Shown: positions 8,873-17,354, counted from the stretch's first letter. The stretch is DNA of 41,644 nucleotides from an uncultured Prevotellaceae bacterium (GCA_900317325.1 ONGE01000024.1:1-41644), one strand, 5' to 3'. Numbers and translations are program-made. The notes: generated from the letters alone by a model not told the origin.

Positions 8873-9928
8873 CTAGTCGTTGAGGATGAGCATGGCGTCG
8901 CCGTAGGCGCCGAAGCGGTATTTCTCCTCGATGGCGACACGGTAGGCCTCCATGGTCTCGTCGTAACCGCCGAACGATGCCTGTGCCATGAGCATGATGG
9001 AGTAGGGCATGTGGAAGTTGGAAACCAGGGCGTCACATGTCGTGCAGACGTAGGGCGGGAAGAGGAACTTGTTGCTCCAGCCGCCGTAGGGCTTGATGTG
9101 GCCGTTCATTCCCACGCAGGTCTCGAAGGCGCGCAGCACCGATGTGCCGATGGCGCACACCTTGTTGCCACCGTCGCGCAGGGTGTTGACTTTCTGTGCC
9201 AGTTCGACGCTGACGTCCATCTCCTCGCTGTCCATGCGGTGCTTGCTGAGGTCCTCGACATCGATGTCGCGGTAACTGCCCAAGCTGATGTGCATGGTGA
9301 GGAAGTCGCTGTCGATGTCGCGGATTTCCATGCGGCGCAGCAGTTCGCGCGAGAAGTGCAGTCCGGCAGCGGGAGCCACCACGGCACCTTCCTTGCTGGC
9401 AAAGATGGTCTGATAGCGCTCGGCGTCTTCGGGTTCGGGATCACGAGGGATGTAATAGGGCAGCGGTGTGTTGCCCAGATTGTAGAGGTCCTTCTTGAAC
9501 TGGTCATGGTCTCCATCGTACAGGAAACGCAGCGTTCGGCCGCGCGACGTGGTGTTGTCGATGACCTCGGCCACCATTGAATCGTCAAGTCCGAAGTACA
9601 GTTTGTTGCCGATGCGGATCTTGCGTGCGGGCTCGACAAGCACGTCCCACAACTTGTTGTTGGGGTTGAGCTCGCGCAGCAGGAAGACCTCGATGCGTGC
9701 ACCTGTTTTCTCCTTGTTGCCGAACAACTTGGCCGGGAACACCTGTGTGTCGTTGAAGACGAACAAGTCGTGCGGGTTGAAGTAGTCAATGATTTCCTTG
9801 AACACCTTGTGCTCGATTTCGCGGCTCTTCTTGTGAAGCACCATCAGGCGCGATTCATCGCGCACGGGGCTGGGATAGGAGGCAATCAGCTCCTCGGGCA
9901 TGTGGGTGTTGAATTCTGAGAGTTTCAT
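8873..9928 (-). CDS. queA: tRNA preQ1(34) S-adenosylmethionine ribosyltransferase-isomerase
   Basis: A 351-residue enzyme that transfers and rearranges the ribosyl part of S-adenosylmethionine onto 7-aminomethyl-7-deazaguanine at the wobble base of tRNA, forming epoxyqueuosine. Family signatures are clear: MKLSEF start, PEELIASYPSPVRDESRLMV, FNDTQVFPAKLFG, PYYIPRD, TVFA-like YQTIFASKEGAVVAPAAGLHFS, and the VSNFHMPYSIMLMAQASFGG C-terminal block. Length is normal. It is the last gene of DUF3098-uppP-truB-queA and is separated from truB by an 85-bp spacer filled by six 9-bp repeats. Confidence 0.97.
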   Translation of the reverse strand: MKLSEFNTHMPEELIASYPSPVRDESRLMVLHKKSREIEHKVFKEIIDYFNPHDLFVFNDTQVFPAKLFGNKEKTGARIEVFLLRELNPNNKLWDVLVEPARKIRIGNKLYFGLDDSMVAEVIDNTTSRGRTLRFLYDGDHDQFKKDLYNLGNTPLPYYIPRDPEPEDAERYQTIFASKEGAVVAPAAGLHFSRELLRRMEIRDIDSDFLTMHISLGSYRDIDVEDLSKHRMDSEEMDVSVELAQKVNTLRDGGNKVCAIGTSVLRAFETCVGMNGHIKPYGGWSNKFLFPPYVCTTCDALVSNFHMPYSIMLMAQASFGGYDETMEAYRVAIEEKYRFGAYGDAMLILND

Positions 9929-9952
9929 AATCTATCAGTTTTTATGTTTTTA

Positions 9953-10006
9953 CTCTAGATGATCTAGATGTTCTAGAAACACTAGATGTTCTAGATGCTC
10001 TAGAAA
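9953..10006 (-). repeat. Tandem 9-bp repeat array A (six copies, CTAG core)
   Basis: Six contiguous 9-bp units occupy most of the truB-queA spacer. Read on the transcribed (minus) strand they are TTTCTAGAG, CATCTAGAA, CATCTAGTG, TTTCTAGAA, CATCTAGAT and CATCTAGAG. All keep CTAG at the same position and most contain the palindrome TCTAGA. No unit is lengthened or shortened. The array begins eight bases after the truB stop codon. Confidence 0.9.
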
Positions 10007-10013
10007 TTATTGT

Positions 10014-10868
10014 TCATTTAATCTGTGAGGTGCGCTTGGGCGGCGCGTCACAGCGTTGCTTGGCTTGCTTGCGGGCTGCGTGTTCGGCCTTTTGGCGTGC
10101 GGCGCGTTCGCGGTTCTCGATGCGCTCGCGTTCCAGCCGTTCGGCGGCAGCCTGTTCGGGCGAGACGTAGGTCTCGTTGTCGAGTTTGTCGACCAGGGCT
10201 TCCAGCGTGAGGCATTGATCGATGGTGATGTCGCCCACGCGAGTGCGGCGCAGGCCCGTCAGGTGCGCTCCACTGCCCAGTGCCACCCCGATGTCGCGTG
10301 CCAGGGCTCGGATGTAAGTGCCCTTGCTGCACACCACGCGCAGCTGCAGCGTGGGCTCGGCGGGTAGGCCGCATTGCAGCACTTCGATCTCGTCGATGAC
10401 CAGGGTCTTGGGCCTGATTTCCACCTCTTGACCCTTGCGAGCCATTTTATAGGCCGGCTTGCCGTCGATCTTGCAGGCCGAGAATGATGGCGGCACCTGC
10501 TCGATGCTGCCAGTGAACTGCTCTTGCAGGACGCGGTCGATGAGGTCGCGGTCGATGTGTTGCCACTCGAATGTGGCATCCACCTCGGTCTCCAGGTCAT
10601 AGCTGGGAGTGGTGGCGCCTAGCCTGAGGTCGGCGATGTATTCCTTGACGCCGGCCTGCAACTCGTCGATGCGCTTGGTGGCATGGCCGGTGCAGAGCAG
10701 TAGCACACCTGTTGCCAGCGGGTCGAGTGTGCCGGCATGGCCCACCTTGACCTGACGCGTGCCCAGATGGGTGCGCAAGACGGCACGCACTTTCTTGACC
10801 GCTGCAAATGAGGTCATCCTCAGCGGCTTGTCGATGCAGAATATTTCGCCTTCTATCGGGTTGAGCAT
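10014..10868 (-). CDS. truB: tRNA pseudouridine(55) synthase
   Basis: This enzyme makes pseudouridine 55 in the T loop of tRNAs. The catalytic Asp49 lies in GHAGTLDPLATGVLLLC, and the N-terminal CIDKPLRMTSF and central PPSFSACKIDGKPAY motifs are typical. The core ends near residue 235. The last 45-50 residues form an unusual Arg/Ala/Glu-rich, probably helical basic tail (ERLERERIENRERAARQ and onward) beyond the usual bacterial length. The frame could begin at a TTG at 10889 inside the uppP end, but ATG 10868, 13 bp after the uppP stop, gives the normal N-terminus MLNPIEGEIF. It is co-transcribed with uppP and queA. Confidence 0.95.
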   Translation of the reverse strand: MLNPIEGEIFCIDKPLRMTSFAAVKKVRAVLRTHLGTRQVKVGHAGTLDPLATGVLLLCTGHATKRIDELQAGVKEYIADLRLGATTPSYDLETEVDATFEWQHIDRDLIDRVLQEQFTGSIEQVPPSFSACKIDGKPAYKMARKGQEVEIRPKTLVIDEIEVLQCGLPAEPTLQLRVVCSKGTYIRALARDIGVALGSGAHLTGLRRTRVGDITIDQCLTLEALVDKLDNETYVSPEQAAAERLERERIENRERAARQKAEHAARKQAKQRCDAPPKRTSQIK

Positions 10869-10881
10869 TATTATATCTTTG

Positions 10882-11739
10882 TTAGTCAACCATCTGTAAC
10901 GATTGACCGCTTAACAGCAGGGCCAGAATGATGACTCCCACAACGATGCGGTACCAACCGAAGGCCTTAAAGCCGTACTTGGTCAAGAAATTCACAAACC
11001 ACTTCATGGCGAGCAGTGCCACGATGAACGCGACTACACACCCCACGACCAGGACAATGATGTTGTGGGTGGTTGCCCAATCGGCGTTCTCCTTGAACAA
11101 ATCCAGCAGGTCCAGCAACGTGGCGCCAGCCATGGTGGGAACAGCGAGGAAGAAGGAGAATTCAGCGGCCTTGCGTCGGGTGAGTTTCTGTGACATGCCT
11201 CCCACAATGGTGGCCATGCTCCTGCTCACACCGGGAATCACAGAGATACACTGGAACAGACCTATCTTGAAGGCCTTGGGCTCATCCAGCTTCACGTCCT
11301 CACTTCCCTTGTTGAAGATGCGGTCGCAGAAGAGCATGAACACACCTCCCAACACCAGCATGATGGCGACCACCAGAACGCTATCGAGCAGCCAGTCGAG
11401 TACGCCCGACTTCTTAGCTGCAAGACCGATGATGACGGCCGGCAGCACACCCACCAGCAACAGCCAGTAGAAGTACCACTTGTGCTTGAAACGCTGCCAG
11501 GGCGAAGCACCCTCGGGGGCCGGTGTGTGGTCAAGGCGGAAGAACTGTTTCCAGTAGAGCACCACTACCGACAGGATGGCTCCAAACTGGATGATGAATG
11601 TGAACGCATGCACAAAACTGTCACCTTGAGGAACGCCCAGCAGGTTCTGGGCGATGATCATGTGGCCAGTTGACGATACGGGAAGGAACTCGGTGAGTCC
11701 TTCCACGATGGCAATGATGATTGCTTGCAGCAGATCCAT
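10882..11739 (-). CDS. uppP: Undecaprenyl-diphosphate phosphatase
   Basis: A 285-residue inner-membrane enzyme (BacA/UppP family) that dephosphorylates undecaprenyl diphosphate to recycle the lipid carrier for peptidoglycan and other surface polymers; it can confer bacitracin tolerance. The conserved blocks are visible: EGLTEFLPVSSTGHMII, with Glu13, Glu17 and His26, and PGVSRSMATIVGGM with the catalytic-region Ser-Arg. About eight hydrophobic helices follow the family pattern. It lies 12 bp after the DUF3098 gene and just before truB. Confidence 0.97.
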   Translation of the reverse strand: MDLLQAIIIAIVEGLTEFLPVSSTGHMIIAQNLLGVPQGDSFVHAFTFIIQFGAILSVVVLYWKQFFRLDHTPAPEGASPWQRFKHKWYFYWLLLVGVLPAVIIGLAAKKSGVLDWLLDSVLVVAIMLVLGGVFMLFCDRIFNKGSEDVKLDEPKAFKIGLFQCISVIPGVSRSMATIVGGMSQKLTRRKAAEFSFFLAVPTMAGATLLDLLDLFKENADWATTHNIIVLVVGCVVAFIVALLAMKWFVNFLTKYGFKAFGWYRIVVGVIILALLLSGQSLQMVD

Positions 11740-11751
11740 GCTGATTAAAGC

Positions 11752-12054
11752 TTATTCTGATATCTCGGTGTTGTCGTCGGCGGGTTTGTTGTCTTTCTTG
11801 CGATAGATGATGGCGAAAGCCATAAGCACAAAGCCCAAGAAGGCCGTGATGGGGCCCACAGTGACGCGGCTGCTCTCGAACAGGTCCTTGTTGAAGGTGT
11901 CGCCGACGTTGGCGCTACCGGTCATCATCCAGAATCCTATAATGATGAGCAGCAGGCATATAGCCATGAGGATGAAATTTATCTTACCCAGGGGATAGGT
12001 CACTTTGCCGTTCGGCTTGTTCTCGACTTGAGTTTTCTTTTCTTGTTTTGCCAT
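11752..12054 (-). CDS. DUF3098 small membrane protein
   Basis: A 100-residue protein with two hydrophobic segments (about 26-46 and 66-83), a Lys-rich cytoplasmic N-terminus and an acidic C-terminal tail. YPLGKINFILM and the GFWMMTGS motif after the first helix are typical of DUF3098, a Bacteroidetes family normally found between ftsX and uppP. Its function is not known; the constant neighbourhood suggests envelope or division work. Here ftsX is absent upstream: instead the gene has its own promoter and a divergent AlgI-like gene. Confidence 0.9.
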   Translation of the reverse strand: MAKQEKKTQVENKPNGKVTYPLGKINFILMAICLLLIIIGFWMMTGSANVGDTFNKDLFESSRVTVGPITAFLGFVLMAFAIIYRKKDNKPADDNTEISE

Positions 12055-12132
12055 TATTCCAGTTTCTAATCCTAAATATTATTTTGTTTTGAAGGTGCCG
12101 AGCCCAAAGGGGCATACCACCTCAATTTGCTG

Positions 12133-12164
12133 CAAAATTACTACAATCGGAGGCCTTTGTCAAG
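12133..12164 (-). promoter_or_regulatory. Promoter of DUF3098-uppP-truB-queA
   Basis: Minus-strand CTTG at 12164-12161, a 20-bp spacer and TAATTTTG at 12140-12133, about 80 bp before the DUF3098 start codon. Confidence 0.65.
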
Positions 12165-12210
12165 ACTTTTGCCCCGTTTTTTTAAGATAACGGGTAAAGT
12201 ACCATGAAAT

Positions 12211-12241
12211 TTTGTGTCTGAGGCAAAAAATGCTACCTTTG
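12211..12241 (+). promoter_or_regulatory. Promoter of the MBOAT gene
   Basis: TTTG at 12211-12214, a 19-bp spacer and TACCTTTG at 12234-12241; the ATG follows 26 bp later. It is divergent from the DUF3098 promoter. Confidence 0.8.
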
Positions 12242-12266
12242 CAGTTTCATAGTCCCGAGAAGAGGT

Positions 12267-13664
12267 ATGCAATTCGACACTTACACTTACGCCCTGTTCC
12301 TTCCCCTGGTGTTCTTCATCTACTGGGGTTTGCGGCGTCATCTCAAGTGGCAGAACCTGTTTCTGCTAGTGGCCAGCTATGTGTTCTACGGCTGGTGGGA
12401 TTGGCGTATGTTGTGTCTGATTATCCTGACGTCGGTCACGACATGGGGCAGCGCGATGCTGATGCGCGGTGACCGTTCGCGGGCCGACAAGACGTGGGCA
12501 GCACTGAACATCGTGCTCAATCTGGGCATCCTGTGCATGTTCAAGTATCTGAACTTCCTGCGCGACAGCCTTGTACACTTCCTGGGCTTGTTCGGAGTCA
12601 ATCCCGACTGGCCCACGCTTTACATCCTGCTGCCGGTGGGCATCTCGTTCTACACGTTCCAGGCGATCAGCTACACGGTTGACGTGTATCGCGGCGAAAT
12701 CAAGCCCACGCGTGACGTGGTGGCGTTCGGGGTGTTCATCGCGTTTTTCCCGCAGCTGGTAGCCGGTCCCATCGAGCGTGCGACCAACCTGTTGCCTCAG
12801 TTCCTGCGCACCAAGACGTTTGACTACGAGACGGCAGTCGTGGGCATGCGCCAAATCCTGTGGGGTCTGGCCAAGAAACTGATCATTGCCGACGGGATGG
12901 GCCACTATGTGAACCAGTTGCTCGAGAATCCCTATTATTATTCGGCATCGAGCATGGTGTGGGCCGGCATATTGTTCGCTGTGCAGATCTATGCCGACTT
13001 CTCGGGTTACAGCGACATCGCCATCGGCTCGGCCCGATTGTTGAACATCAGGCTCAAACCCAACTTCCGTTACCCGTTCTTCTCTCGCAATATGAAGGAA
13101 TTGTGGCAGCGGTGGCACATCTCGCTGATGACCTGGTTCAGGCACTATGTGTATTTCCCGTTGGGCGGCTCCCGTCGTGGTCGCTGGCGCACGGCATTCA
13201 ACACAATGGTGGTGTTCTCGCTCTCAGGTTTGTGGCACGGAGCCGACTGGACGTTCGTGATATGGGGTACTGTCAACGGCCTGCTGCTGTTGCCTTTCAT
13301 CTTCATGCCGCGCCGTCAATTGAAGGACGATGCGACCTTGCGAGAGTTGCCGCGTTGCCTGTTGACGTTCCTGATATTTGCCGCCGTGTTCCTCGTGTTC
13401 AGGGCCGACGGAATCACCCATCTGGGCCAAATCTGCGACGTGATGATGCACGGGTCGTGGTTGGCGGTGCCGCAGTTCATCGAGGGCATCTACTATATCG
13501 TACCCTTCTTTGTCATCGAGTGGCTGGGACGTCATCAGGAGTTCCCGTTGGAGCAGATGCGCATGCCCCGTGTTGCCCGGTGGCTCATCTATTGGGGTCT
13601 GCTGGCAGGAATCGCTGTTGCAAGCCTTGACTACAGCACACAGTTCATCTATTTCCAGTTCTGA
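12267..13664 (+). CDS. MBOAT-family membrane O-acyltransferase, AlgI-like
   Basis: A 465-residue polytopic protein of the membrane-bound O-acyltransferase family. It shows the AlgI/DltB pattern: FFIYWGLRR near the N-terminus, LLPVGISFYTFQAISYTVDVYRG, FFPQLVAGPIERA, QIYADFSGYSDIAIG, then the ELWQRWHISL and LSGLWHGADWTFVIWG blocks, the latter with the conserved catalytic-region His. Such proteins carry acyl groups across the membrane for transfer to an exported polysaccharide, normally with a periplasmic partner (AlgJ/AlgX-like or SGNH hydrolase). No partner gene is next to it here, so the substrate is unknown. It has its own promoter and is followed by a noncoding region. Confidence 0.93.
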   Translation: MQFDTYTYALFLPLVFFIYWGLRRHLKWQNLFLLVASYVFYGWWDWRMLCLIILTSVTTWGSAMLMRGDRSRADKTWAALNIVLNLGILCMFKYLNFLRDSLVHFLGLFGVNPDWPTLYILLPVGISFYTFQAISYTVDVYRGEIKPTRDVVAFGVFIAFFPQLVAGPIERATNLLPQFLRTKTFDYETAVVGMRQILWGLAKKLIIADGMGHYVNQLLENPYYYSASSMVWAGILFAVQIYADFSGYSDIAIGSARLLNIRLKPNFRYPFFSRNMKELWQRWHISLMTWFRHYVYFPLGGSRRGRWRTAFNTMVVFSLSGLWHGADWTFVIWGTVNGLLLLPFIFMPRRQLKDDATLRELPRCLLTFLIFAAVFLVFRADGITHLGQICDVMMHGSWLAVPQFIEGIYYIVPFFVIEWLGRHQEFPLEQMRMPRVARWLIYWGLLAGIAVASLDYSTQFIYFQF

Positions 13665-13691
13665 TTTCCCGATCAAAATCATAATCAGGGG

Positions 13692-13737
13692 ACAAACCAG
13701 GAAGTTTGTTTAATGTGAATTTCGCTAATGAAGCGAA
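13692..13737 (+). terminator. Possible weak terminator after the MBOAT gene
   Basis: Two small adjoining hairpins: ACAAAC/GTTTGT (13692-13709), followed by TTAAT, and TTCGCT/AGCGAA (13721-13737). Neither has a long T run, so the call is tentative. Confidence 0.3.
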
Positions 13738-13764
13738 TTAGCCGATAGAAGTAAAACATTGACA

Positions 13765-13870
13765 CACAGCGTGTCGCCCCGATGGGGCTATTGATTATGT
13801 GTAACCCTTATTTACAGGGGTTCCGCTTCGCTTCACCCCTGCCTAAGCCCTGCCCAGCCCTAACGGGCTT
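13765..13870. repeat. REP-like interspersed repeat with nested hairpins
   Basis: A compact G+C-rich block unlike the A+T-rich sequence around it. It holds successive hairpins: GCCCC/GGGGC (13776-13788), AGGGGT/ACCCCT (13816-13840, with a GCTTCGCTTC loop) and AGCCC/GGGCT (13856-13869). This arrangement resembles REP-type palindromic intergenic repeats seen in many Bacteroidales. The small open frame at 13782-14024 runs through it and is not a gene. Together with the hairpins at 13692-13737 and the terminator at 13982 it accounts for the gap 13665-14045. Confidence 0.6.
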
Positions 13871-13981
13871 CTTAATGCAAAAACGTCATAATGGCATTGA
13901 TATAGAGGTGTTTATGGGATCTTTGGCTATTTCAGGACATCCTAATCGTTTATTTCATGCGAATCGATCGGAGTTCAATAA

Positions 13982-14013
13982 CAAGGGCGCGACTTTGCTG
14001 AGTCGCGCCCTTG
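13982..14013 (-). terminator. Terminator of the C10 peptidase gene
   Basis: Perfect 13-bp G+C-rich stem (13982-13994 and 14001-14013) with a six-base loop, 33 bp beyond the stop codon at 14046. The following minus-strand sequence is T-containing but not a pure T run. Confidence 0.7.
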
Positions 14014-14045
14014 CTATCATGTAATGTCTTGATTGTTACAGCTTA

Positions 14046-17000
14046 TCAGTTGTTTGCAATCAGGTAGTTGATGAGGGTCGAAACATCGGTGATGGTGATG
14101 GTTCCGTCGTTGTTGTAGTCGGCAGCATCCAGGTCGATGTCGTTCACTGAACTCAACAAGTAGCCGATGATCAGAGACACGTCGGTGATGTTGATATTAC
14201 CGTCGCGGTTCACGTCGCCGCGCAATACGGTGGCACCTTCCTCGGCAATCTCGTCGAGAGCAATCTGCAGCAGATTGGCGTTGCTGGCCATCACATCGTC
14301 GGCATAGGCCTCAAAGGCATTCACGTTGCCGGTTGCAGCCTTTACAAAGTGGCTGCCCTCGTTGTTCAGGAAGTAAGCATCCTGGATGGTCTTCTGAGCA
14401 AATTCACCCACGGTCATGTGATAGGTGCCGCTGGTGATAGCGCTGGGATTGGGCTTCACGGTCGCATTGTTGGCACTGAAGACGAAGGTCTTGCCGCGCA
14501 TGTCGGTACCGTTGGCACCGTCGTAGGGAGCCACGAAGTAGGGCACGTTGGCCTCGAGGGTGTTGCCCATGTATTCGGCCAGCAGCATGGCGTCGTCGGC
14601 CGTGTCCTCTTCCTCGTTGAAGTTGCAGACCCACAATCCCTTAGCATCGGTCTTGCTGTGCATCCAGTCGATGGCTGTGCCGTCGGCAGTCACACTGGTT
14701 GCGGTGAAGGGCAGCACCATGGTGCTCCATCCACCCTCTTGACCGGCGTGGCGGCCCTTGTTGAACTTGCGCTCATAGCTGATGGTCTCGGCCACGAAGC
14801 GGTGAGGCGTGAAGAAGTCATAACCGTGCTTGATCTCAATGCCACGAACGGCAACGTTATTCTGGATGACATTGCGTGCCTCAAGGCCAGCGGGGATGTA
14901 TTTGGCGGCGCTACCGATGAAGTACAATGTGTTGGGGTTGTCGTTGGGAATGAGCGAGGTGAGGTTCAATCCCTCGAGGCTGACAGCAGCAGCGTTCTCG
15001 GGAACGCGAATGCCGTTGTAGGGCTTGTAACCCAGTCGGTTGCCTTGGCCATCCCATACCACCATACCGCGGTCGATGGTGTAATACTTGGAACCACCGG
15101 GAGGCACGAGGTTCTTGGTCGAGTCGTTCTCGTTGCGGCCGTAGATGTTGAGCGCGTAGCGCGAGCCAACAGCCAGGTTGTCGAAGTCGAAGTAGAACGT
15201 CTGGGTAGCTCCAGCGGGGATGTTGACCGCCACGTTCTGGTAGCTGATCATCGTGCCGTGGTTATTCTCATCGACGATGAAGATGGGAGCCAGCAGATAA
15301 CGGGTGTAGTCACCGTTGGCGTGGTTGGTCACGTCGACCTTGAAGCGGATGAAGCTGTCGTAAACGATCATGTTCTCATCGGCGCCGATAGCGTTGATGT
15401 CAACAGTCAGGTTCATGGGTACCATCGCATTATCGGCGATGCTCACGGTGCCCGTTCCAGGAATGGTGGGGTTCCAGGTGTCGTAATAGGACGAGAGGTG
15501 TGCGCTCTTGGTGCCGGGGTTCTTCGGGGTGAAATTGAATGTCACCACCTTGGTGCCGCCAGCGGGAATCTCGGTCTCGACAACAGTCGTGTACTCGCTG
15601 TACTCGTCGAAGGCCTCATTGTCAACAAAGAGGTAGAGTTTGCCGCTGTAGCGGTCGGCGCTGTTGTTCTTGACGGTGACATGGCACTGCTCGGCCGTAC
15701 CCACCTTTTCGCCGCCGGTGAATTCAAACTTAGTGGACTGGAGGTTGATGACAGGGTGGTCGGCGAAGGTTACCCAATCGCCGTTGAAGGTGACCTCGGT
15801 GTAATAACGGTCGCTCTCGATCATGGGATCCCACACGTTGCTGGCAGGGAGTGAGCTGACGGGAACAATCTTGTAGGTTCCGCTGGTGATGTTCTTACCG
15901 AAGGGATAAGTTGTTGAGCCCTGTGCCTCGGGCCAGCTGTCGGTGACTGACAGATAGTTGGCTCCATAGTAAGTCTGGGCGATGATTTCCACGAAATTGT
16001 CGTTGCTGTCATAGAGTGCGATACCACGCAGGTACTTGGTGCCATCGTCGATGTGGTCCTCGGCCGTCACCTTGATGCGGCGGTTCTTGTTGAGCTTGAA
16101 GTTACCGTCGTCGCTGCGCTCGAAGGTGCGAGCTCCCGTGTAGTACATGTTCCATACGGTGAGTCGGTGATCCACTTCCTCGGGCACGCCACTGTAGCCG
16201 GGCTCAATGCCGATGATGGCCGTCTGGTCGATGTTGTAGCCTTCCATGCTGTGGGCTGCACCCACACCACCGGCATAGGGATTGAGCACCGACAGGACGA
16301 AGTAACCGTCACCGATGCCGCCCCATCCCCAGTTGATGTGGAAGAGGTCGCCGTAGGCATAACCGTCGCAAACGAAGGAGTGTCCACCACCCGAGCCGGC
16401 GCGGCCGTTGTAGATCATGGGACGTCCAGCCGCCAGTTCCTGGTAAATCATCTCTTCCCAGTCGGCCTGCTCGTAGTCGCTGCGGTAAACCAGCTTGGCG
16501 TCATAGTTGAAGTAATCGTTCAGTGCCGTGGGGATATAGGGATCGCTGGTGCTCGATGCGTTGATGCCGTACTGCATGTGTGCGGCGCAACCGGCGTAGA
16601 GCATAAGCCATGCCACAGCATCTTTCTCGGCCTGTGTCTCGGCTCCGGTATAACGGTCCTTCATGTTATCCCAATCAAAGTACATGGGGTACAAGGGATC
16701 GGTGTCAAAGATACCGTATTCCTCGTTCAGATAATACACTACTTGATAAGAGGGAATAGTCTGAGAACAAGCGATAGGATGCTTGTAGAAGTTCATGACT
16801 TGGGCCATGGCCGTGGCAACGCATCCGGTGTAGGCCAACTCGCCCACGGTGTCGCCATTCTCGTCGATGTCCATGAACTCGGGGCACTGTCCCCAATAGG
16901 GGTCGGCCTGATCCCAGTGTGTGGTAATCAACGGTGAAATGCTGTTGCGCGTGGGCTTGGGCGCGTTGATGGAATTGTACTCCTGGGTAACGCCCAGTCG

Positions 17001-17354
17001 GTCTAATGCCATGATTTGCTGTTCATAGTTCTCGAGCCACACCTTCATGTTGGCAGGCAGGTTGTCGGCATCGAAGTTGCCATGGTCGATGTAACCCAGG
17101 ACGGGAATCGTGCGGTCATCGCCCGACACGATCACATAACCATTACTGCCCGTAGTGTTGAAGATGTAGAATGCGGGATTCTGTGCATTGGAACAAATGC
17201 GACTGGTATTAGCCGGCATTTTTTGCAGTTGTACACCCGCTCGATGTTCTTGCATGAATTGATTTGCGGACTTCATAGCTTTTTCAGGCTGGACAGGCGC
17301 CGCCGCCATCGTGGCAGCGAAAAGTATCGCTGCTAACATTAAGAATTTTCTCAT
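14046..17354 (-). CDS. Secreted C10 (streptopain-like) cysteine protease with dockerin-like C-terminus
   Basis: A 1102-residue exported protease. Residues 1-19 are a signal peptide ending MAAA. A C10-type propeptide follows (about 20-138, with AFYIFN and GYVIVSGDDR motifs). The catalytic domain (about 139-385) has Cys178 in YTGCVATAMAQVMNFYKHP and His325 in GGGHSFVCDGYAYGDLFHI, with the HINWGWGG block after it. About 650 residues of beta-rich repeats follow, parts of which look like CARDB/Ig-type adhesion domains. Residues 1045-1102 form two dockerin-like calcium repeats (DVNRDGNINITDV and DYNNDGTITITDV). The family includes SpeB and interpain A and degrades host or dietary proteins. It is monocistronic, with promoter and terminator. 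Confidence 0.93.
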   Translation of the reverse strand: MRKFLMLAAILFAATMAAAPVQPEKAMKSANQFMQEHRAGVQLQKMPANTSRICSNAQNPAFYIFNTTGSNGYVIVSGDDRTIPVLGYIDHGNFDADNLPANMKVWLENYEQQIMALDRLGVTQEYNSINAPKPTRNSISPLITTHWDQADPYWGQCPEFMDIDENGDTVGELAYTGCVATAMAQVMNFYKHPIACSQTIPSYQVVYYLNEEYGIFDTDPLYPMYFDWDNMKDRYTGAETQAEKDAVAWLMLYAGCAAHMQYGINASSTSDPYIPTALNDYFNYDAKLVYRSDYEQADWEEMIYQELAAGRPMIYNGRAGSGGGHSFVCDGYAYGDLFHINWGWGGIGDGYFVLSVLNPYAGGVGAAHSMEGYNIDQTAIIGIEPGYSGVPEEVDHRLTVWNMYYTGARTFERSDDGNFKLNKNRRIKVTAEDHIDDGTKYLRGIALYDSNDNFVEIIAQTYYGANYLSVTDSWPEAQGSTTYPFGKNITSGTYKIVPVSSLPASNVWDPMIESDRYYTEVTFNGDWVTFADHPVINLQSTKFEFTGGEKVGTAEQCHVTVKNNSADRYSGKLYLFVDNEAFDEYSEYTTVVETEIPAGGTKVVTFNFTPKNPGTKSAHLSSYYDTWNPTIPGTGTVSIADNAMVPMNLTVDINAIGADENMIVYDSFIRFKVDVTNHANGDYTRYLLAPIFIVDENNHGTMISYQNVAVNIPAGATQTFYFDFDNLAVGSRYALNIYGRNENDSTKNLVPPGGSKYYTIDRGMVVWDGQGNRLGYKPYNGIRVPENAAAVSLEGLNLTSLIPNDNPNTLYFIGSAAKYIPAGLEARNVIQNNVAVRGIEIKHGYDFFTPHRFVAETISYERKFNKGRHAGQEGGWSTMVLPFTATSVTADGTAIDWMHSKTDAKGLWVCNFNEEEDTADDAMLLAEYMGNTLEANVPYFVAPYDGANGTDMRGKTFVFSANNATVKPNPSAITSGTYHMTVGEFAQKTIQDAYFLNNEGSHFVKAATGNVNAFEAYADDVMASNANLLQIALDEIAEEGATVLRGDVNRDGNINITDVSLIIGYLLSSVNDIDLDAADYNNDGTITITDVSTLINYLIANN

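Noticed and set aside
9929-10013. truB-queA spacer considered as a preQ1 riboswitch because queA follows
   Set aside because: The spacer is almost wholly the 9-bp array; no preQ1 aptamer pattern is visible and the genes are in an operon led by DUF3098.
10869-10889. Upstream TTG start for truB
   Set aside because: It would overlap the uppP end and add seven residues not found at TruB N-termini; ATG 10868 fits better.
13782-14024. Small open frame of 80 codons between the AlgI and C10 genes
   Set aside because: It runs through the REP-like hairpins and into the terminator at 13982-14013; no promoter or protein-like composition.
14349-15854. A 501-codon open frame on the plus strand opposite the C10 protease
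   Set aside because: Shadow of the coding strand; no signal, motif or promoter, while the minus-strand gene has catalytic residues, a signal peptide and a dockerin-like end.
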